DNA from: Curvibacter microcysteis
Lineage (GTDB): Bacteria > Pseudomonadota > Gammaproteobacteria > Burkholderiales > Burkholderiaceae_C
Reading direction: 5' to 3'
Assembly (NCBI RefSeq): GCF_028649455.1
Contig: NZ_JAQSIO010000005.1
Location: 222,028 to 286,027, forward strand
Length of the DNA: 64,000 bases
Below, piece after piece: positions 1-9,349 of this stretch (within the stretch, counting starts at the first letter, position 1; each line of letters begins with the position of its first letter). Both the position numbers and the translations under genes were made by a program. The notes beneath the pieces are model-generated. The model worked only from the letters and a program-made list of their open reading frames with translations. It searched no databases and was not told where the DNA came from.

Positions 1-74
1 GCCTGAGCGACAGCAGCTACTGGCTGGTCAAAGCCCAGCCGGGCAAGGCGCTGAGCTTCTCGGTCAAGTCCTGA
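1..74 (+). CDS. C-terminal end of an unidentified protein (partial)
   Basis: The frame beginning at base 3 is open from the window edge and ends at TGA 72-74. The visible tail reads LSDSSYWLVKAQPGKALSF followed by SVKS. It is too short to assign to a family. It converges on bioB, whose stop lies 5 bases away on the other strand, so this position is consistent with a real gene end. No function is proposed. Confidence 0.5.
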   Translation, partial: LSDSSYWLVKAQPGKALSFSVKS

Positions 75-78
75 GGTC

Positions 79-1161
79 TCAGGCCGGCGCGTGGGCGCAG
101 CGGGTGCTGTGGTCTGCGTTGGCGCTCGCCGCCTCGGCCTCGGGCGCCGGTGTCACCTGACTCTGCGCTTCGGTCGCACAGTGCATGCCCAGACGCTGCA
201 GCAGTTGGCGGTCTTTTTGCGCCTGGGGGTTGCTGGTGGTCAAGAGCTTGTCGCCATAGAACATGCTGTTGGCCCCGGCCAGGAAACACAGCGACTGCAG
301 CGATTCGGGCATCTCTTCACGCCCGGCCGACAAGCGCACCATGGCGCGCGGCATGCAGATGCGGGCCACCGCGATCATGCGCACGAACTCAAATGGGTCC
401 AGCGCCTGCGTGCCCGCCAGCGGCGTGCCCTCGACCTGCACCAGGTTGTTGATGGGCACCGACTCCGGGTAAGGCGCCAGGTTGGCCAGTTGCACGATCA
501 GGCCGGCGCGCTCGCGCCGCGACTCGCCCATGCCCACAATGCCACCCGAACACACCTTCAGGCCCACATCGCGCACCCGCTCCAGGGTGTCCAGGCGGTC
601 CTGGTAGGTGCGGGTGGTGATGATCTGGCCGTAAAACTCAGGCGATGTGTCCAGGTTGTGGTTGTAGTAGTCCAAACCGGCGTCGCGCAACTGCGCCGCC
701 TGGCCATCGGCCAGCATGCCCGCCGTCAGGCAGGTTTCCAGGCCCAGGGCCTTGACCTCCGAAATCATCTCGCCAATCACCTCCACATGGCGCGCCTTGG
801 GCGAGCGCCAGGCCGCCCCCATGCAAAAGCGTGTGGCACCGTTGGCCTTGGCGGCGCGCGCGGCCTCCAGTACCTCGGCCAGGGGCAGCAGCTTGTCCGC
901 TTTCAGGCCGGTGTCGAAGTGGGCCGACTGGGGGCAGTATTTGCAGTCCTCTTCGCAGCCGCCGGTCTTGATCGACAGCAACGAAGACAGCTGGATCGCG
1001 TTCGGGTCAAAGTGCTCGCGGTGCACCTGCTGGGCGCGGAACATCAAGTCGTTGAAGGGCAACTCGAGCAAGCTCAAGACGCCCGCCACCGTCCAGGGCG
1101 TGGCGTTCACACGCTGAGCGTCCAGGGTGGGGGTGCGGGTCTGAATCTGATTCGGGTTCAT
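79..1161 (-). CDS. bioB: biotin synthase BioB
   Basis: Radical-SAM enzyme that inserts sulfur into dethiobiotin, the last step of biotin synthesis, in the cytoplasm. The 360-residue product has the usual family length. It carries the radical-SAM cysteine motif CEEDCKYC (CxxxCxxC) for the [4Fe-4S] cluster, followed by PQSAHF. Conserved stretches typical of BioB such as [13 protein letters not shown] and [11 protein letters not shown] are present. I chose the ATG at 1161 (product begins [11 protein letters not shown]) because GGAG lies 5 bases upstream. The frame stays open upstream to 1425, but that extension is low-complexity Trp/Arg-rich sequence. The gene stands alone here, with no other bio gene in the window. 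Confidence 0.97.
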   Translation of the reverse strand: MNPNQIQTRTPTLDAQRVNATPWTVAGVLSLLELPFNDLMFRAQQVHREHFDPNAIQLSSLLSIKTGGCEEDCKYCPQSAHFDTGLKADKLLPLAEVLEAARAAKANGATRFCMGAAWRSPKARHVEVIGEMISEVKALGLETCLTAGMLADGQAAQLRDAGLDYYNHNLDTSPEFYGQIITTRTYQDRLDTLERVRDVGLKVCSGGIVGMGESRRERAGLIVQLANLAPYPESVPINNLVQVEGTPLAGTQALDPFEFVRMIAVARICMPRAMVRLSAGREEMPESLQSLCFLAGANSMFYGDKLLTTSNPQAQKDRQLLQRLGMHCATEAQSQVTPAPEAEAASANADHSTRCAHAPA

Positions 1162-1373
1162 GGTTTCTCCATCGCCAGGCCCACAAGGCCCTAGCGCATT
1201 TGAGCGGCCCAGGCCGCGGGTCCAGGGGGGCTGCCCCTGCCGGGCCGCAAGCCTATCACCGCCACAGCCCCTGTCGGCCGAGTCACCCCACAGCATCCCA
1301 GCCCATCTGATCCGTGAGGCAAGCCGCCATCTGAGCCTGTTCAACCAGCAGGCGGCGGCCGACACTGCGCCCC

Positions 1374-2072
1374 ATGCCCAGCCCCCCCACGCCCATCGCC
1401 AGCGCCTTGTCGCCAACGCCGTCATCCCACACCAGTCCGTCCACCTTCTGCGACCCGGTGGACCTGCACCACCTCAAGCGCAGCGCCGCCATTCGCTGCG
1501 CCGTCCCCACCCAGCTGGGCGGCCTCGGTGGCGACGTGGCCGATTTATCGGCCCTGATGGAGGCCTTGTGCCGCCAGTCGCTGTCGGCCGCGCTGCTGTT
1601 CTGGAGCCAACGCCTGGCGATTGAATTCCTGGTGCAAACCGGCAACGTGGCCGTGCGCGAACACCTGCTCCCAGACCTGCTGACCTTCCAGCGCGCGGCC
1701 AGCCTGCCCTTGTCCTTGAACCAGCGAACCATCCAGGCCCGCGACACCGGGCGGGGGTGGCAACTGAGCGCTCAAGGCTTGCTGGCAGCCCATGCCACAC
1801 CGGCGGGGTTTTCCTTTGTGGCCCCCATTGAAGCCGGCGACCTGTGCGGCTGGGGCCTGCTGCGCAGTGAAGAAGACGGCTTTGACGTTCACCCCCAGTC
1901 GCTGGGGGCGGGCACGGCGCCGGCTGACACCGCGCGCATTGACCTGCGGCAGGTGTTTTTCAGGGAGGATGAATGGTTGGGCGGCCCGGAGCTGGACCAG
2001 ACCGTTCACCCGGTGCGCCGGGCCCTGGGCCGTTTGGGCCTGCACCTGGCGCAGCACATGGCACCGATCTGA
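1374..2072 (+). CDS. shortened acyl-CoA dehydrogenase-like protein
   Basis: The 232-residue product resembles the N-terminal helical and middle beta domains of acyl-CoA dehydrogenases. [19 protein letters not shown] is a typical N-terminal signature and the part around residues 95-200 fits the middle domain. Family members are usually about 370-400 residues. This one stops at HLAQHMAPI, where the C-terminal four-helix domain carrying the catalytic base should begin. It is probably inactive as a classical dehydrogenase, or is a remnant or a specialised flavin-binding fragment. No clear ribosome-binding site precedes the ATG and a downstream start is possible. It is divergent from bioB and converges with the chemoreceptor gene 10 bases away. 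Confidence 0.6.
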   Translation: MPSPPTPIASALSPTPSSHTSPSTFCDPVDLHHLKRSAAIRCAVPTQLGGLGGDVADLSALMEALCRQSLSAALLFWSQRLAIEFLVQTGNVAVREHLLPDLLTFQRAASLPLSLNQRTIQARDTGRGWQLSAQGLLAAHATPAGFSFVAPIEAGDLCGWGLLRSEEDGFDVHPQSLGAGTAPADTARIDLRQVFFREDEWLGGPELDQTVHPVRRALGRLGLHLAQHMAPI

Positions 2073-2082
2073 ACGCTCCAGC

Positions 2083-3348
2083 TCAGAACAGCTCGATGCG
2101 GGGGCCGTTGGCGGTGGCCAGCTCCAGGCCCACCGGCTCCGTCTCCGTGGCCTGGCTGGACACCCCCAAGGGCGTGCCGCCCGTGCCATGGGCATGGGCC
2201 ACGCGCTGGGAATGCATCACGTAGTCGCTGCTCCAGCGGCGCAGCAGTTCTTCCAGCAACTCGGGTGGCGGTGGGGCTCGGCCGTCGATCAACTGGTACA
2301 GCTGCGCGAAGTGCTTGGACAGGCTGGCCAAGGCGCTGTTGATCTGCTCCAGCAACTGCCGATTGATGTCCTGAAACTGCATGTCGCCCAGGGTTTCCAC
2401 AATGTCGGCGGTGACCTGCTGCATGCTCACCTCCATGTGGCTGGACAAGCCCGCCAGGTAGGGCACCACATCGCCCAGGGTGTTGCTCAGCAAGCGCATG
2501 TGTTCGGCGATCTCATGCATCTGCACCGACGAGCTGTGCACCAGGCCTTCCTCCAGGCGATGCAATTCGGCGTCCACGCCCAAGGCCGCGGTATGGATGC
2601 CTTGCGTGATTTGTTGCGCCGCCTCGGCCGTTTGGGAGGACAGTCGGCGCACCTCGCTGGCCACCACCTTGAAGCCTGCGCCCGCGTCACCGGCACGGGC
2701 CGCCTCGATGGAGGCGTTGATGGAAATCAGGTTGGTCTGGCGAGAAATCTCCGTGATCAGTTGGGCCAGCGGGGTCAGGTCGCGCACCTGGTTGGCCACC
2801 GAGCGCACCCGGTCCAAGCTGCCCTGGCGCAGGGTCTCAAACTCACGCTGGTGGTCCGCCAAATGCTCCAGCGCCTGACCGTGGCGGTCCGCCTGCGACA
2901 GCGAGTCCGCCGACAGCGCCTGCGAACGCCCCACCGCCTCTGAGATGCGGTCGCGCAACTGCATGGTGTTGCCGTGCACCCGGGTCATGCGCTCCATCAT
3001 CGAAAACACCGCCGTCTCGGAGGTCTGGATGGTGGCGCTCACCTGCTGTCGCAGCACCGCAAAGGCTTGCTGCGAAGTGTTGATGTCCTGGGCAATGACC
3101 TCGTTCGTGGCCGGCCCGTGGCGCGCCGCGGAGCGGCCCAGCCACAGCTGCAGCCAGCTCCCCACCACCAGGCCCAGCAAAAGCGTGAGCACCGACTCAG
3201 GGGCCAGCCACTGGGCCAACACCACCAGCGCCACCGCCAGGGCCAGCAGCAGCCGCCCCTGCGTGCGCCACGCGCTCCACCAAGACTTCATCCAGCGGCG
3301 CAGGCTGGCGGGGTTGGAGGAGGACTCATTGTGGGGTTCGATGTCCAT
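2083..3348 (-). CDS. membrane chemoreceptor with CheZ-like C-terminal motif
   Basis: Methyl-accepting chemotaxis-type protein of 421 residues. Two closely spaced membrane segments (about 32-48 and 52-70) leave almost no periplasmic loop, so sensing is probably cytoplasmic or membrane-linked. The signalling tip is at about residues 203-220 ([17 protein letters not shown]). After it, residues 325-331 read FQDINRQ, the same spacing as the FQDLTGQ catalytic motif of the CheY phosphatase CheZ. The protein ends in RIELF. Start: ATG 3348 has GAGGT just upstream. A GTG at 3360 overlapping the preceding stop (GTGA) would add four residues. It is cotranscribed with the response regulator upstream. The gene at 14601 is a paralogue with the same C-terminal features. 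Confidence 0.85.
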   Translation of the reverse strand: MDIEPHNESSSNPASLRRWMKSWWSAWRTQGRLLLALAVALVVLAQWLAPESVLTLLLGLVVGSWLQLWLGRSAARHGPATNEVIAQDINTSQQAFAVLRQQVSATIQTSETAVFSMMERMTRVHGNTMQLRDRISEAVGRSQALSADSLSQADRHGQALEHLADHQREFETLRQGSLDRVRSVANQVRDLTPLAQLITEISRQTNLISINASIEAARAGDAGAGFKVVASEVRRLSSQTAEAAQQITQGIHTAALGVDAELHRLEEGLVHSSSVQMHEIAEHMRLLSNTLGDVVPYLAGLSSHMEVSMQQVTADIVETLGDMQFQDINRQLLEQINSALASLSKHFAQLYQLIDGRAPPPPELLEELLRRWSSDYVMHSQRVAHAHGTGGTPLGVSSQATETEPVGLELATANGPRIELF

Positions 3349-3356
3349 GTTGCACC

Positions 3357-3722
3357 TCACACGCCAGGCAGAACCTGCTTGATGACTTTCAACAAATCAG
3401 CCCCCCCCACGGGCTTGACCAGCCACCCCGTGGCACCAATGCGCTTGGCCTCTTCCCGCTTGGCCTGCTGGCTCTCGGTGGTCAGCGCCAGGATGGGGGT
3501 AAAGCGCAGCAGCTTGCGCACTTCACGGATCAGGCCAATGCCGTCGAGCTTGGGCATGTTGATGTCCGTGATGATCAGGTCGGGCTTGAGCCCCGCCTGC
3601 ACCTTCTTCAAGGCGGCTTCGCCATCAGGCGCCACCTCGACTTTGAAGCCGCTGATCTCCAGCGTGTTTTTAAGACTCATCAGCATCGTGGCGGAATCGT
3701 CAACGAGAAAGATGCTTTTCAT
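3357..3722 (-). CDS. single-domain response regulator (CheY/PilH-like)
   Basis: A 121-residue stand-alone receiver domain. The acidic pocket is DD at residues 8-9, the predicted phosphorylation site is Asp53 in [11 protein letters not shown], and the conserved lysine lies in WLVKPV. It has no output domain, so it should act by protein-protein contact. The gene overlaps or abuts the chemoreceptor downstream (stop TGA at 3357-3359), so the two are translationally linked. It is clearly paralogous to the regulator at 14205, sharing the 14-residue stretch [14 protein letters not shown] and [10 protein letters not shown]. The pair is divergent from the main chemosensory operon across an AT-rich region. 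Confidence 0.92.
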   Translation of the reverse strand: MKSIFLVDDSATMLMSLKNTLEISGFKVEVAPDGEAALKKVQAGLKPDLIITDINMPKLDGIGLIREVRKLLRFTPILALTTESQQAKREEAKRIGATGWLVKPVGGADLLKVIKQVLPGV

Positions 3723-3871
3723 GGCGCAGGGCTCCTGGGCTGGGTCGGGCCGACGGCCGCTCCGGTGACCAGCGAGTCCGGGGACTCAGCGGTCGGTGAG
3801 GACTACCGACAACGGGATTGAACAATGACTCAATGCTCGCACAAATGATTCAAAAGATAAAGCTTTTCACA

Positions 3872-3886
3872 ATTTAATCATTAAAT
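3872..3886. promoter_or_regulatory. 15-bp perfect palindrome, candidate operator
   Basis: ATTTAATCATTAAAT is a perfect 7-1-7 inverted repeat about 150 bases upstream of the leftward response regulator. Its ATTTAAT half also occurs within the repeated 12-mer further right in the same region. The form is that of a dimeric regulator site. The regulator is unknown. Confidence 0.4.
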
Positions 3887-4103
3887 ATGATTTTTTGACG
3901 AAGCAGTCGCCCACCTGATCGGCAGGGTGTCCCAGCCCAATTCACCTCGACAGCGTGACCAGCACGCTTGGGGAAATCCCAATACTCCCAGGCACTTCCG
4001 CCCTATCAGAGCCGCCAAACCGCAGCGCATTCAACCCCTCATGGAGGTCGGGAATACAAGCTGGGCACGGCCAGCGCCCGTCTGCGCCAATGTGGCACAA
4101 GTG

Positions 4104-4207
4104 TCATTTAATTCAAATTTTTACCGCCAATTGGTTCTAACTGCGAACTTAATGGATTTAAATGCTATTTACTCTCATTTAATTCATTGTTTTTCTCATT
4201 TGATTAG
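4104..4207 (+). repeat. iterated 12-mer TCATTTAATTCA upstream of the chemosensory operon
   Basis: Exact copies lie at 4104-4115 and 4175-4186. A degenerate copy, TCATTTGATTAG, lies at 4196-4207. The second and third copies start 21 bases apart, two helical turns, which would put bound proteins on the same DNA face. The array ends 64 bases before the first gene of the rightward operon, a sensible place for activator sites. Assignment as protein-binding sites is inference from spacing only. Confidence 0.4.
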
Positions 4208-4271
4208 GATTTTTTGATCATTTTGATTACATTTGTGACAAGTTTGACAGCCCGTATCGCTGCACCTTCTC

Positions 4272-4685
<414 letters not shown>

Positions 4686-4746
4686 GCCCTCAGGGCCAGT
4701 TCTTGTGCATCGCTCAACAGCCATCAACCCAACTGAGGAAACCACC

Positions 4747-6669
4747 ATGGCGCTCGTGAAAAAAACCCCGTCCACCGCTTTCAGCGCGGAGCCTGCTGCA
4801 GCCACACGCAGCTCGCCCAGCGCCGCCCGTGAGGCCGAAGTGCAGCGCAAGCGCGCCCGCACTCTGGCCAAGCAGCAGCAAGCGGCTGAGCGCATCGCGG
4901 CGGCCACGGGTCAAATGTCCTCCGGCATTGCCGAAGCGGCCTCGGCAGCCGAAGAACTCAAGCGCGCCGCGGACCAGATCGCCACCGGTGCCGAAGAGGC
5001 GTCGGGCGCCGCCCAGGAATCGCTGGCCGCCTTCAAGCAAGTCGAGGCCTCGGTCACCCGCCAGATGCAAAACGCTGAATCCAGCCGTGTCCGCACCGAC
5101 GCCATCCAGACCCTGGTGCAACGCACCACCACCGAAGTCAATGGCCTGGTCGACAACGTGGGCGTGTCCGCCCAGCGCCAGATCGCCTCGGTGGGCATGG
5201 TGGCTGAGCTGGAAAAACAGGCCGCCAACATTGGCGATATCGTCAAGGCCGTGGCCCGCATCGCCGACCAGACCAACCTGCTGGCCCTGAACGCCGCCAT
5301 CGAAGCCGCCCGCGCCGGCCAACACGGCAAGGGCTTCGCCGTGGTCGCCGACGAGGTGCGCACCCTGGCTGAAACCTCTGAAAAGAGCGCCAAACAGATC
5401 CAGGACCTGGTCGGTCAGATCCAGCAAGAAGTGAAGGTCATCGCCGAAGGCATCAGCGCCTCGGCCAAGAGCGTGGAAGGCGAGGTCGAAAACGGCCGCA
5501 TCATCACGCAGCAGCTGGAGCAAGTGCGCCGCGACACCCTGGAAATCGTCAAGGGCGTGCAAGAGATCTCCGCCGGCGCCCAGCAGTCGGCAGCCGCCAC
5601 CAAGCAAGCGCTCAAGGGCTCGGAAGACATTGCCGCGGCCGCCGAAGAGCAATCCGCCGCCGCCGAAGAATCGGCCAAGACCGTGGCCGAGCAATCCCAG
5701 GCCCTGTCGCAAAGCGAGCAAACCGCCGCCAGCCTGTCCGAGCTGTCGGAAGATCTGAAGAACTCCACCGACGTGGCCAAGAGCGCTGAAGAAGTGGCCT
5801 CGGCGGCGGAAGAGCTGTCGGCTGCCGTGCAAGAAATCAGCCGCTCGGGCGCCCAGATCATGGCCGCCATCGACCAGATCCGCAAAGGCGCCGAAGTGCA
5901 GTCGGCAGGCACCGAAGAAGCCTCGGCCGCCGTCAACCAAATCGAACGCGGCGCCCAGCTGGCGCTGGAGCGCGGCAAGGTCAACGCTGAAAAGGTCACC
6001 GCCATCCGCGAACTGCTGGCCACCAACAAGCGTTCGGTGGACAGCCTGATCGCCAATGTGTCGCTGTCGGCCGAGGCCTCGCGCAACAGCATCCGCCAGG
6101 TCAAGGAGCTGGAACTGGTGTCGCGCCGCATCGACAAGATCGTGGACGCCATCACTACCGTCTCGATCCAGACCAACATGCTGGCCGTCAACGGCTCCAT
6201 CGAAGCCGCCCGCGCGGGCGAGTTTGGCAAGGGCTTTGTGGTGGTGGCCACCGACATCCGCAACCTGGCCCAGGACTCAGCCGAAAACGCCGACCGCATC
6301 AAGGACCTGGTGAAGTCGGTGCAAGACCAAATTGGCGTGGTGGGCCGTGACCTGGGCGAGATCGTGGGCATTGCCACCGCCGAAGTCGAAAAAGCCAAGG
6401 CCACCACCGAGAGCCTGAACCAGATCGAAACCGACATCCAGGACGTGGCCCGCAGCTCGGACGAAATCCTGGGCGCCGCCAGCGAAATCGGTGCGGCCGT
6501 GGCCCAGGTCAAGCGCGGCGTGGAACAAATCGCCGCCGCCGCCCAGGAAGCCGTGAAGGCCTCGGAAGAAGCCGCCGCCGCCGCCCGCCAGCAAGCCCAA
6601 GGGGCCGAAGAGCTGTCGGCGGCCATCGAGGAAATCTCCTCGCTGGCCGATGAACTGCAAAGCGCCTGA
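4747..6669 (+). CDS. soluble chemoreceptor with two signalling domains in tandem
   Basis: A 640-residue cytoplasmic methyl-accepting protein with no hydrophobic segment. It contains two receptor tips about 300 residues apart. The first, near residue 175 ([17 protein letters not shown]), is canonical. The second, near residue 475 ([17 protein letters not shown]), is diverged. Each is flanked by long Ala/Glu-rich coiled coil with several AEE-type stretches that could be methylation sites. There is no recognisable sensory domain and no C-terminal CheR-tethering pentapeptide. Start: ATG 4747 follows GAGGAAACCACC. A GTG at 4705 in the same frame has no such signal. The next gene encodes three CheW domains, which may serve the two tips. 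Confidence 0.93.
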   Translation: MALVKKTPSTAFSAEPAAATRSSPSAAREAEVQRKRARTLAKQQQAAERIAAATGQMSSGIAEAASAAEELKRAADQIATGAEEASGAAQESLAAFKQVEASVTRQMQNAESSRVRTDAIQTLVQRTTTEVNGLVDNVGVSAQRQIASVGMVAELEKQAANIGDIVKAVARIADQTNLLALNAAIEAARAGQHGKGFAVVADEVRTLAETSEKSAKQIQDLVGQIQQEVKVIAEGISASAKSVEGEVENGRIITQQLEQVRRDTLEIVKGVQEISAGAQQSAAATKQALKGSEDIAAAAEEQSAAAEESAKTVAEQSQALSQSEQTAASLSELSEDLKNSTDVAKSAEEVASAAEELSAAVQEISRSGAQIMAAIDQIRKGAEVQSAGTEEASAAVNQIERGAQLALERGKVNAEKVTAIRELLATNKRSVDSLIANVSLSAEASRNSIRQVKELELVSRRIDKIVDAITTVSIQTNMLAVNGSIEAARAGEFGKGFVVVATDIRNLAQDSAENADRIKDLVKSVQDQIGVVGRDLGEIVGIATAEVEKAKATTESLNQIETDIQDVARSSDEILGAASEIGAAVAQVKRGVEQIAAAAQEAVKASEEAAAAARQQAQGAEELSAAIEEISSLADELQSA

Positions 6670-6683
6670 ACCAGGAACGTGCC

Positions 6684-8243
6684 ATGAGCAGCGAATCCAA
6701 CAACGAGCTCGGCCTGGCCGAGTCCCGCAGCGAGGACGCCGAAGCGTCAGACACCCGCCAGTACGTGACCTTCATGTGCGACGACGAGGTGTTTGCCGTG
6801 GAAATGGCCCCGGTGCAGGAAATCATCCGCGTGCCCGATGTGGTGCGCGTGCCCCTGTCACCGCCAACGCTGGAAGGCCTGGCCAACCTGCGCGGCAAGG
6901 TGCTGCCCATCATCTCCCTGCGCCGTGCGCTGGGCTTTGACGAGCGTGAAGCCGACGACAGCTCGCGCGCCGTGGTCATCGACATCTGCCAGCCCATGGG
7001 CTTTGTGGTGGACCGCGTGGCCAGTGTGGTGGGCGTCGACGTGTCCAAGATCGAAGGCGTCGAAGGCATTGGCGGCACGGTCAACACCGAGCTGCTGTCG
7101 GGCCTGATCAAGGACGTGGGTGGCCACGCCATGGTGATGGTTCTGAACTTCGAGAAGCTGATCGACCAGGAATTCGCCCAACTCAGCGAGCTGACCGAGC
7201 AACGCGGCCTGGTCAACAGCCAGGGCCTGGGCGCCAGCGCCGCCAGCGCCGACAGCGGCCGCAGCAGCGAAGAAGAGCTGCACCTGGTCAGCTTTGACGT
7301 GGCCGAGCAGGAATACGCCATTGCCATCGAAGACGTGCAGGAAATCGTGCAGGTGCCTGAGCAGATCGTGCAGGTGCCACGCGCCCAATCGCATGTGCTG
7401 GGCGTGATGACCTTGCGCAACCGCTTGCTGCCCCTGGTGGCGCTGCGCCGCATGTTCGCCCTGCCCGAGCGCTCGGCCGACGAGCAAAGCCGCATCGTGG
7501 TCGTGGCCCTGGGCGGCGCCTCGGTGGGCATCGTGGTGGACAACGTGAACGAGGTGCTGCGCGTGCCCCGCCGCGGTGTCGAAGCCATGCCCAGCTTGCT
7601 GGCCCGCAACGGCGACATGAGCGACATCACCGACATCTGCCGACTCGACAACGGCCAGCGCCTGGTCTCGGTGATCTCCACCCACAACCTCTTCCGCCAA
7701 TCTTCCATCAGGGAGGCTTTGAACACCGTGAACCAGCAGGACGACCGCGCCAACCCGTCCGAACGTCAACAAGACGTGAGTGGCGATGACGAACAAGTGG
7801 TGGTGTTCCGCCTGGGCACCGAAGAGTTTGGCGTGCCCATCGACAGCGTGCAGGAAATCGTGCGCGTGCCCGAGGTGCTGACCCATGTGCCCAAGGCCGC
7901 CATGGCGGTGGAAGGCGTGATCAACCTGCGCGGCTCCGTGCTGCCGGTGATTGACCTGCGTCGCCGCCTGGGCCTGTCGGCCGTGGCGCGCAACGACGGC
8001 CAGCGCATCGTGGTGTTCCTGATCCGAGGCGTGCGCACCGGCTTCATCGTCGATGCCGTGGCCGAGGTGCTGAAGGTGCCGCGCCACGCCATCGAGCCCG
8101 CGCCCCACCTGTCGGCGGAACAAGCGACCTTGCTGGCCCGCATGGCCAACCTGGAAAAGCAAAAGCGCATGTTGCAACTGATTGAACCGGACCACCTGCT
8201 GCTCGACAGCGACCTGCATTCGCTTGCAGGCATGAGCGCCTGA
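6684..8243 (+). CDS. coupling protein with three CheW domains
   Basis: A 519-residue protein made of three CheW-like domains, roughly residues 30-165, 195-335 and 365-505. Each shows the typical pattern of an EI-VP stretch (EIIRVPDVVRVP, EIVQVPEQIVQVP, EIVRVPEVLTHVP) and a later LPxxxLR segment. CheW normally has one domain of about 150-170 residues and bridges receptors to CheA. A triple form could bind several receptor tips or CheA regulatory domains at once. It starts 14 bases after the double-tip receptor, with AGGAA ahead of the ATG. A second, more diverged triple-CheW protein is encoded at 46479. Confidence 0.93.
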   Translation: MSSESNNELGLAESRSEDAEASDTRQYVTFMCDDEVFAVEMAPVQEIIRVPDVVRVPLSPPTLEGLANLRGKVLPIISLRRALGFDEREADDSSRAVVIDICQPMGFVVDRVASVVGVDVSKIEGVEGIGGTVNTELLSGLIKDVGGHAMVMVLNFEKLIDQEFAQLSELTEQRGLVNSQGLGASAASADSGRSSEEELHLVSFDVAEQEYAIAIEDVQEIVQVPEQIVQVPRAQSHVLGVMTLRNRLLPLVALRRMFALPERSADEQSRIVVVALGGASVGIVVDNVNEVLRVPRRGVEAMPSLLARNGDMSDITDICRLDNGQRLVSVISTHNLFRQSSIREALNTVNQQDDRANPSERQQDVSGDDEQVVVFRLGTEEFGVPIDSVQEIVRVPEVLTHVPKAAMAVEGVINLRGSVLPVIDLRRRLGLSAVARNDGQRIVVFLIRGVRTGFIVDAVAEVLKVPRHAIEPAPHLSAEQATLLARMANLEKQKRMLQLIEPDHLLLDSDLHSLAGMSA

Positions 8244-8266
8244 GCACGCGCACCAGAGACACCACC

Positions 8267-9337
8267 ATGATCAAGCTCCTGATTGTTGATGACTCGGCGC
8301 TGATGCGGCGCCAATTGGCCCAACTGTTCCAGGCGGCTGGCGGCTTTGACATCCGCCAGGCCCGCAACGGGGTGGAAGCGGTGACCGAGGACCGCGACTT
8401 CCAACCCGATGTGGTGACGCTGGACATCAACATGCCCGAGATGGACGGGATCACCGCCCTGTCCCTGATCATGGCTGAGCGTCCGGTGCCCGTGATCATG
8501 GTCTCTTCGCTGACCGAAAAAGGCGCCCTGGCCACTTTCGAGGCCCTGAACCTCGGCGCGGTGGACTATGTGGCCAAGCCCGGCGGCACGATCTCGCTGT
8601 CGCTGGAGGTGGTCAAGGCCGACCTGTTGGCCAAAGTGCGCGCGGCCGCCAAGTCGCGCCCGGCCAAGTTCCGCAGCATGGGCCTGGCCACGGCCCGCCC
8701 CGCGCGCACCAGCCCCGACCTGCTGGCCCCCAAGTCGACCGCTGTGCGCAGCGGCCCGGCCTCGGACGGCGTGCTGTTGATTGGGGTCTCCACCGGTGGC
8801 CCGCGCGCCCTGGAGCAGGTGCTGCCCCTGCTGCCGGCGGACTTTCCGTGGCCGGTGCTGGTGGCCCAGCACATGCCGGCCAGCTTCACCGCCCCGTTTG
8901 CCGCCCGGCTCAACACCAGCTGCGAACTGGAGGTGGTGGAAGCCGCCTCGCCCATGCCGGTGCAAGCCGGCCGGGTCTACATCGGCAAAGGCGGCGCCGA
9001 CATGGTGCTGACACGGCGCGCCAATGTGCTGACCGTGCTGCCCAAGCCCGAGGACAGCAGCCAGCTGTGGCACCCGTCGGTGGAACTGCTGGGTCGCAGC
9101 GCCCTGCAGCACTGCAACCCGCGCCACCTGGTGGGTGTGATGCTGACGGGCATGGGCTACGACGGGGCCGACGCTTTTGCCGACATCAAGCGCCAAGGGG
9201 GCAAGACCATCGCCGAAGCGGAATCCACCGCCGTGGTGTTTGGCATGCCCGCAGAACTGATCGAGCGCGGCGGGGCCAGCCTGGTGCTGCCGCTCGACAA
9301 GATCGCCGCACAGGTCAAGGCCTGGGCTCAACGTTGA
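8267..9337 (+). CDS. cheB: chemotaxis protein-glutamate methylesterase CheB
   Basis: Removes methyl groups from receptor glutamates, giving adaptation feedback from CheA. The 356-residue product has an N-terminal receiver domain (phosphorylation site Asp53 in LDINMPEMDG), a linker of about 35 residues, and a C-terminal esterase domain. The catalytic triad is visible as Ser175 (GVSTGG), His202 (AQHMP) and Asp299 (GMGYDGA). All key residues are intact. It is in the operon between the triple-CheW and HEAT-repeat genes, with cheR two genes downstream. No cheD accompanies it. Confidence 0.97.
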   Translation: MIKLLIVDDSALMRRQLAQLFQAAGGFDIRQARNGVEAVTEDRDFQPDVVTLDINMPEMDGITALSLIMAERPVPVIMVSSLTEKGALATFEALNLGAVDYVAKPGGTISLSLEVVKADLLAKVRAAAKSRPAKFRSMGLATARPARTSPDLLAPKSTAVRSGPASDGVLLIGVSTGGPRALEQVLPLLPADFPWPVLVAQHMPASFTAPFAARLNTSCELEVVEAASPMPVQAGRVYIGKGGADMVLTRRANVLTVLPKPEDSSQLWHPSVELLGRSALQHCNPRHLVGVMLTGMGYDGADAFADIKRQGGKTIAEAESTAVVFGMPAELIERGGASLVLPLDKIAAQVKAWAQR

Positions 9338-9349
9338 CAAGGAACAGAC

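Larger units (their letters stand above)
3723..4271. other. AT-rich divergent intergenic region of the chemosensory island
   Basis: This 549-base stretch separates two divergent chemosensory transcription units and is far richer in A and T than its surroundings, especially 3835-3900 and 4100-4240. I see no convincing coding frame. Open frames at 3927-4217 lack the codon bias of the neighbours. It contains a perfect 15-bp palindrome, a repeated 12-mer (both listed separately) and a 6-bp inverted repeat GTCGGT/ACCGAC at 3792-3810. I could not place -35/-10 boxes with confidence. It most likely carries both promoters and regulator sites. Confidence 0.7.

Noticed and set aside
91..1194. Long plus-strand open frame opposite bioB
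   Set aside because: It is the antisense shadow of a well-supported biotin synthase. High GC content produces long open antisense frames, and the translation has no family resemblance.
4092..4110. Possible sigma-54 promoter (TGGCAC) in the chemosensory intergenic region
   Set aside because: The required GC pair at the -12 position with correct spacing is missing.
3927..4217. Possible small gene of 96 codons in the AT-rich region
   Set aside because: No ribosome-binding site, codon use unlike neighbours, and it covers the repeated regulatory 12-mers.
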